From an uncultured Saprospiraceae bacterium (GTDB lineage Bacteria > Bacteroidota > Bacteroidia > Chitinophagales > Saprospiraceae), in assembly GCA_937864255.1 (NCBI GenBank), contig CALMIT010000005.1, forward strand, positions 1-7,081: DNA of 7,081 bases. The letters are read 5' to 3'. Position 1 is the first letter of the stretch, and each line of letters opens with the position of its first letter. Below the pieces are notes generated by a model. The model worked only from the letters and a program-made list of their open reading frames with translations, was not told the DNA's origin and made no database searches. Below, piece by piece: positions 4,348 to 7,081 of this stretch. Both the position numbers and the translations under genes were made by a program.

Positions 4348-4953
4348 ATGATAAAAAGAATTCAAACAAAAAGAGGTGTGCGCTATGTTGACGAGTATAC
4401 TAGTCGATTCGCCAAAGCCTCTGACTATTTTCGACAGTACGCCGGTACGCCGGATAAGGATAAGCCATATAAAAAATCAGGCTTAACAAAAAAGGAAAGA
4501 GCTTCCGATGCGGCGTTTAGTCGCCTTCGGTATAAAGGGCGGTTTTTAGACAAAATCACGCAGAAAAAAGTGATCGAATTCTTAGAAGATGCAGGAAAGC
4601 GAGATTTATTAATACAGAACAATTTATCAAAGTCGTTTAGTGATGAGTTATGTCAATTAATGATCTCAAGCGGTAAGACGTACTTTGTTAACACGTCAAG
4701 TAAGACTGTGTTTAACGTTGATCGGGTTATCATTTCAAGGTTAAAGGCCGGATTTGACTTTCTGTATACCGCTTCTGATGGGATGACTTATGCCAATAAA
4801 GAAGCGTTGGAGATGTTCACGGAGGATAAGGCAAAGATGTTAACACAGTTAAAAGAGGCAGGTAGGCTAAACTGCGTATTGCTATACCGAATAAGAGAGG
4901 AAGGTAAAACAATCAGCATCGACTATAAGGACATCGAGGTTATCTGTAGCTGA
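4348..4953 (+). CDS. Basic hypothetical protein, 201 aa, coupled to polymerase-like gene
   Basis: Complete frame from ATG at 4348 to TGA at 4951-4953; the stop overlaps the next start by one base (TGATG), implying translational coupling. The first 85 residues are strongly basic and carry many Ser/Tyr (RYVDEYTSRFAKASDYFRQY, KKSGLTKKERASDAAFSRLR). The middle has a helical stretch (KKVIEFLEDAGKRDLLIQNN), and the end is strand-like (NCVLLYRIREEGKTISIDYK). The family is not recognised. Location next to a polymerase-like protein and a basic N-terminus make a DNA-bound replication partner, or a terminal protein for protein-primed replication, reasonable guesses without direct evidence. It has no visible promoter of its own after the terminator. 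Confidence 0.65.
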   Translation: MIKRIQTKRGVRYVDEYTSRFAKASDYFRQYAGTPDKDKPYKKSGLTKKERASDAAFSRLRYKGRFLDKITQKKVIEFLEDAGKRDLLIQNNLSKSFSDELCQLMISSGKTYFVNTSSKTVFNVDRVIISRLKAGFDFLYTASDGMTYANKEALEMFTEDKAKMLTQLKEAGRLNCVLLYRIREEGKTISIDYKDIEVICS

Positions 4954-5795
4954 TGCGTAAAAACGTAGAGAAGCTCACTAAAAACGATACGGACATTTTA
5001 AAAAAAATACGTGCGTTAAAGTTATTGCAGGCCGATTTTACCGTGGCACACTCCAATTACACTACGTCTATTGAGTATGCTAATAAAATAGAGCGGTATT
5101 TAACAAACCTCATGCACGAGGATGTTTTTGTGTCCTACCAAAAACTAAAGAAAACAATTGACTATGCGGCTATATCGGAATTTGATTATGAAGGCGCGGT
5201 AACATTCTTTGACATTGCAGATGTACTTCCATACGATATACGAGTGGATAATATTGTGAACATTGATTTAAACAGCGCGTACGCAATGGCGCTATTTAAC
5301 CATGAAATAATCAATAATAAAGGGTTCCAAATTTTAACTGCTCTGCCAAAAAAACGGAGACTGCAAACGGTAGGTATGTTCGCCGCTTCAAAAACAGTAT
5401 ATGAATATGCACGTGGGGAGCTGATTGGCGTACCGGATATTATTACGAATGATTTAAAGAATGTGTTTTGGTTCGCGGCTCATACGATAGACCAAATTAT
5501 GTCCGACCTAAAGTTCATGAGTAAAGATTTATTCATATACTATTGGTTTGACGGAATCTACCTAAAATACAACAAATACGTAGTAGGTGTATTATGTGAA
5601 TTCCTCGATTCTATCGGCATGCCCTATAAAACAACTATGCTTACTGAATTTAAAATAGTTGAAAACGACTTAGTGTATAATATCACCTTTAAAGAGAATG
5701 GGGAGCCTAAAATTTTCAATATCCCGGACAAAGCAAAAATACGAAGGTCGAACGCACTCATACACGCCGCTTTGCTGAATGTCAAAAAAAAGTGA
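4953..5795 (+). CDS. Divergent miniature family B DNA polymerase-like protein, 280 aa
   Basis: Three segments line up in order with family B polymerase palm motifs. VNIDLNSAYAMAL (Asp105) corresponds to motif A, DxxSLYP. KKRRLQTVGMFAAS (133-146) corresponds to the motif B region KxxxNSxYG. IYYWFDGIYLKY (Asp200) corresponds to motif C, YxDTDS, in which the first Asp is Trp but the second, metal-binding Asp is kept. TEFKIVENDLVYNITF (231-246) could be the thumb-side segment. It is far shorter than known enzymes of the family (phi29-type are over 550 residues). There is no room for the exonuclease domain, and only about 28 residues separate motifs A and B, so fingers and TPR insertions are nearly absent. 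It could be a reduced replicase, a primase-like enzyme or a lookalike. The order SSB-like, basic protein, polymerase-like suggests a replication module. Confidence 0.45.
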   Translation: MRKNVEKLTKNDTDILKKIRALKLLQADFTVAHSNYTTSIEYANKIERYLTNLMHEDVFVSYQKLKKTIDYAAISEFDYEGAVTFFDIADVLPYDIRVDNIVNIDLNSAYAMALFNHEIINNKGFQILTALPKKRRLQTVGMFAASKTVYEYARGELIGVPDIITNDLKNVFWFAAHTIDQIMSDLKFMSKDLFIYYWFDGIYLKYNKYVVGVLCEFLDSIGMPYKTTMLTEFKIVENDLVYNITFKENGEPKIFNIPDKAKIRRSNALIHAALLNVKKK

Positions 5796-5808
5796 CACCT
5801 TTTGGTAA

Positions 5809-5834
5809 ACGCTTAACGCTGTAACACGCTGTAA
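5809..5834 (+). repeat. Short ACGCT / acgctgtaa repeats
   Basis: acgct occurs at 5809, 5816 and 5826; the longer form acgctgtaa is perfect at 5816-5824 and 5826-5834, 10 bp apart, one helical turn. It lies 13 bp after the polymerase-like gene and about 30 bp before the candidate TTG element of the next gene. It could be an iteron-like origin element or an activator or repressor site; nothing here decides which. Confidence 0.4.
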
Positions 5835-5866
5835 ATCAATAGTTTATATTTATACCGTAGATTTTA

Positions 5867-5898
5867 TTGTGCAGTATCTTCTTTTGACTGTACTTTTG
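5867..5898 (+). promoter_or_regulatory. Bacteroidota-type promoter for the LEA14-like gene
   Basis: TTG (5867-5869), 21 nt, then TACTTTTG (5891-5898), a perfect match to TAnnTTTG. This is the best promoter in the window. The box ends only 4 nt before the ATG at 5903, so transcription would begin at or within a base or two of the start codon and the message would be leaderless or nearly so. No in-frame ATG follows soon enough to offer a later start. Confidence 0.65.
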
Positions 5899-5902
5899 AA
5901 CT

Positions 5903-6430
5903 ATGGATTTAAAGCGAGTTTCTAAACTTGTATTACCGGCAGTAGGTGCGTACGGCGTGTACAACTTATATCAGTTAAAACAGTTTAGCGATACGCTGGA
6001 AACAGGGGTAAGCGGTAAACCCACCTTATCTATTGTCGGCGGAAATCTTCTAATTAACGCCGTTATCAAGCTGACGAATAATTCCGGGATTGACGTACCC
6101 GTAACATACGTAAACGGGACTGTTACGGCTAACAATCAAGTTGTGGGGAAATTCACAAACAAAGCTGGAGCATCTGTTATTGCGCGAAAGCGAAGTTCTG
6201 TCAGCTTACCGATTCAAATAGACATTACAGGTATTAATGCTATTACATCACTTGTTAATGCGATCAGCACAAACGTGTTAATAATAGACGTGCGCTATGC
6301 AGCGACCGTTAAGCCTGTTTTAGCGTTTGTATTGCCGATTCCTATTACCGCAACATCGTCCTTTCAAATCGACGGTAGTGGCTACATCGCGGCCATTAAA
6401 AATATCTACCAGTCCATAGTCAAAAAATGA
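5903..6430 (+). CDS. Membrane-anchored LEA14-like (LEA type 2) protein, 175 aa
   Basis: Residues 8-24 (KLVLPAVGAYGVYNLYQ) are a hydrophobic anchor with a basic lead (MDLKR). Residues about 40-155 have the immunoglobulin-like pattern of the LEA type 2 (LEA14, desiccation-related) fold: GGNLLINAVIKLTNNSGIDV, then a strand-turn-strand with VNGTVTANNQVVGKF, then SVIARKRSSVSLPIQIDI, and NVLIIDVRYAATVKP. The key pattern is 'IK.TN.S...V.V..V.G.V..N...VG'. The start overlaps nothing upstream, while the stop overlaps the next ATG by four bases (ATGA), so it is coupled to the transglutaminase-like gene. Likely an envelope or virion-membrane protein. A role in desiccation is not implied. Confidence 0.65.
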   Translation: MDLKRVSKLVLPAVGAYGVYNLYQLKQFSDTLETGVSGKPTLSIVGGNLLINAVIKLTNNSGIDVPVTYVNGTVTANNQVVGKFTNKAGASVIARKRSSVSLPIQIDITGINAITSLVNAISTNVLIIDVRYAATVKPVLAFVLPIPITATSSFQIDGSGYIAAIKNIYQSIVKK

Positions 6431-6888
6431 GGGCTAATAACGTCGATACACTCATTAAGTCGAATATCTCAAACCGGGATATTCGCACCTTACTGGAGCG
6501 TGCTGTAAAATACGCTGCGTATCAGACTTCGGACATTGCGCCAATGTTTAAGCGGGGTAATGAAACAGCCACCTGTCAAGCCATCTACAATTTTATACGG
6601 AGCAACGTTAAGTACGTTCCTGACGGTTTCAGTTATCAGGCGATTAAGGCGCCTCCCCGATTGGTGGGCTCCTTCGGTGATTGCAAAAGCATGTCACTAC
6701 TGGCTGCTGGTATTTTAAAAAACCTGGGTATACAGCCGTATTTTAGATACGTATCATATAACAACGCCGATAAAACACCTACACATGTATATGTAGTGAC
6801 TAAAGGAGGTTGTATAATCGACGCGGTGGACGGCACTACCTTTAATACCGAGCTTCCTTACTCACATCAAATCACTAAAGCGGTTTAA
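6427..6888 (+). CDS. Transglutaminase-like cysteine protein, 153 aa
   Basis: The sequence has the hallmarks of the transglutaminase-like (papain-fold) superfamily. An N-terminal helix with ATCQAIYNFIRSNVKYVPDG (48-67) precedes PPRLVGSFGDCKSMSLLAAG, with the catalytic Cys86 at the head of a helix. His120 follows in THVYVV, and Asp132 or Asp135 in CIIDAVDGTTF. Cys, His and Asp occur in the right order and spacing, so an active cysteine hydrolase or crosslinking enzyme is likely. It lies between a membrane-anchored protein and an alanine-rich protein, with a four-base overlap before it and the next ATG directly after its stop. A role in the virion or in acting on the host envelope is inferred. 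A single-domain protein with no signal peptide suggests cytoplasmic assembly or incorporation into particles. Confidence 0.85.
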   Translation: MRANNVDTLIKSNISNRDIRTLLERAVKYAAYQTSDIAPMFKRGNETATCQAIYNFIRSNVKYVPDGFSYQAIKAPPRLVGSFGDCKSMSLLAAGILKNLGIQPYFRYVSYNNADKTPTHVYVVTKGGCIIDAVDGTTFNTELPYSHQITKAV

Positions 6889-7081
6889 ATGGATTTAATT
6901 TACATGCACGGTATTTCGGATTGCAGTACTGCTACAGGCACTACTCCTATTACCGGAATAATGGACAAAAAAAGCAGGGTAGCGCACATTGCGGCTGCTG
7001 TTCCTATGGCGATCAGCAGGCAGGCATTCCGGGCGCTATTGGCTTTAAACATTGGCGGGGTGGCTACTGTACTGGATGCGG
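6889..7081 (+). CDS. Alanine-rich protein, N-terminal part only
   Basis: The ATG follows directly after the stop of the transglutaminase-like gene. The 64 codons present read MDLIYMHGISDCSTATGTTP, then ITGIMDKKSRVAHIAAAVPM, then AISRQAFRALLALNIGGVAT, VLDA, and the frame is open at the right edge. A short polar head is followed by a basic-then-hydrophobic helix region (KKSRVAHIAAAVPMAISRQAFRALLALNIGG). From memory this resembles the N-terminal part of virion-associated proteins found beside LEA2-like and transglutaminase-like genes in Bacteroidota elements; the identification is tentative. It continues beyond the window. Confidence 0.55.
   Translation, partial: MDLIYMHGISDCSTATGTTPITGIMDKKSRVAHIAAAVPMAISRQAFRALLALNIGGVATVLDA

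Noticed and set aside
1..7081. CRISPR array, tRNA, rRNA, insertion sequence
   Set aside because: No regularly spaced direct repeats, no cloverleaf with tRNA-like arms, no rRNA-like conserved stretches and no transposase frame were seen on either strand.

Overview
The window reads as a small phage, prophage or phage-like plasmid from a Bacteroidota host. Reasons: it is AT-rich; starts are preceded by A-rich leaders rather than Shine-Dalgarno sites; the best promoter candidates match the Bacteroidota form (TTG or TTTG, then TAnnTTTG); and several small proteins resemble, from memory, short proteins of Bacteroides and Flavobacterium phages. No integrase, terminase, recognised capsid protein, tRNA, CRISPR array or insertion sequence is visible. 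No element name can be given from sequence alone.

Layout. Positions 1 to about 2835 run leftward on the minus strand, and 2967 to the end run rightward. They diverge from a 131-bp regulatory gap (2836-2966) holding a perfect 16-bp palindrome beside a candidate minus-strand promoter. The promoter-proximal minus genes (2835 to 1875) are tightly packed small phage-type genes: a 51-aa protein, a 93-aa protein, a membrane-anchored 90-aa protein and a 71-aa protein. Further left (about 1875 to 1) the style changes. Short same-strand genes are separated by palindromic spacers. Two spacers (668-767 and 1639-1775) share one architecture with unrelated sequence: an outer box ending in AAC and starting with GTT, an asymmetric internal loop, a 20-21 bp arm, and a large terminal loop. 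That is how integron attC sites look, although their outer boxes do not fit the classical GTTRRRY core. A 212-bp unit with inverted ends (1436-1647) fits one cassette. I read this stretch as a candidate integron-like cassette array carried by the element.

The rightward half starts with two unrecognised proteins (2967-3777) and a probable OB-fold single-strand DNA-binding protein (3796-4278), followed by a clear intrinsic terminator. Next come an overlapping pair: an unrecognised basic 201-aa protein and a 280-aa protein with family B DNA polymerase-like motifs A, B and C in a very small frame. After a 107-bp gap with ACGCT repeats and the best promoter in the window comes a tightly overlapping module: a membrane-anchored LEA14-like protein, a transglutaminase-like cysteine protein with a Cys/His/Asp triad, and the start of an alanine-rich protein that runs off the edge. 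Replication therefore appears to lie at 3796-5795 and a probable virion or host-envelope module at 5903 onward. The leftward arm looks like accessory and early genes.
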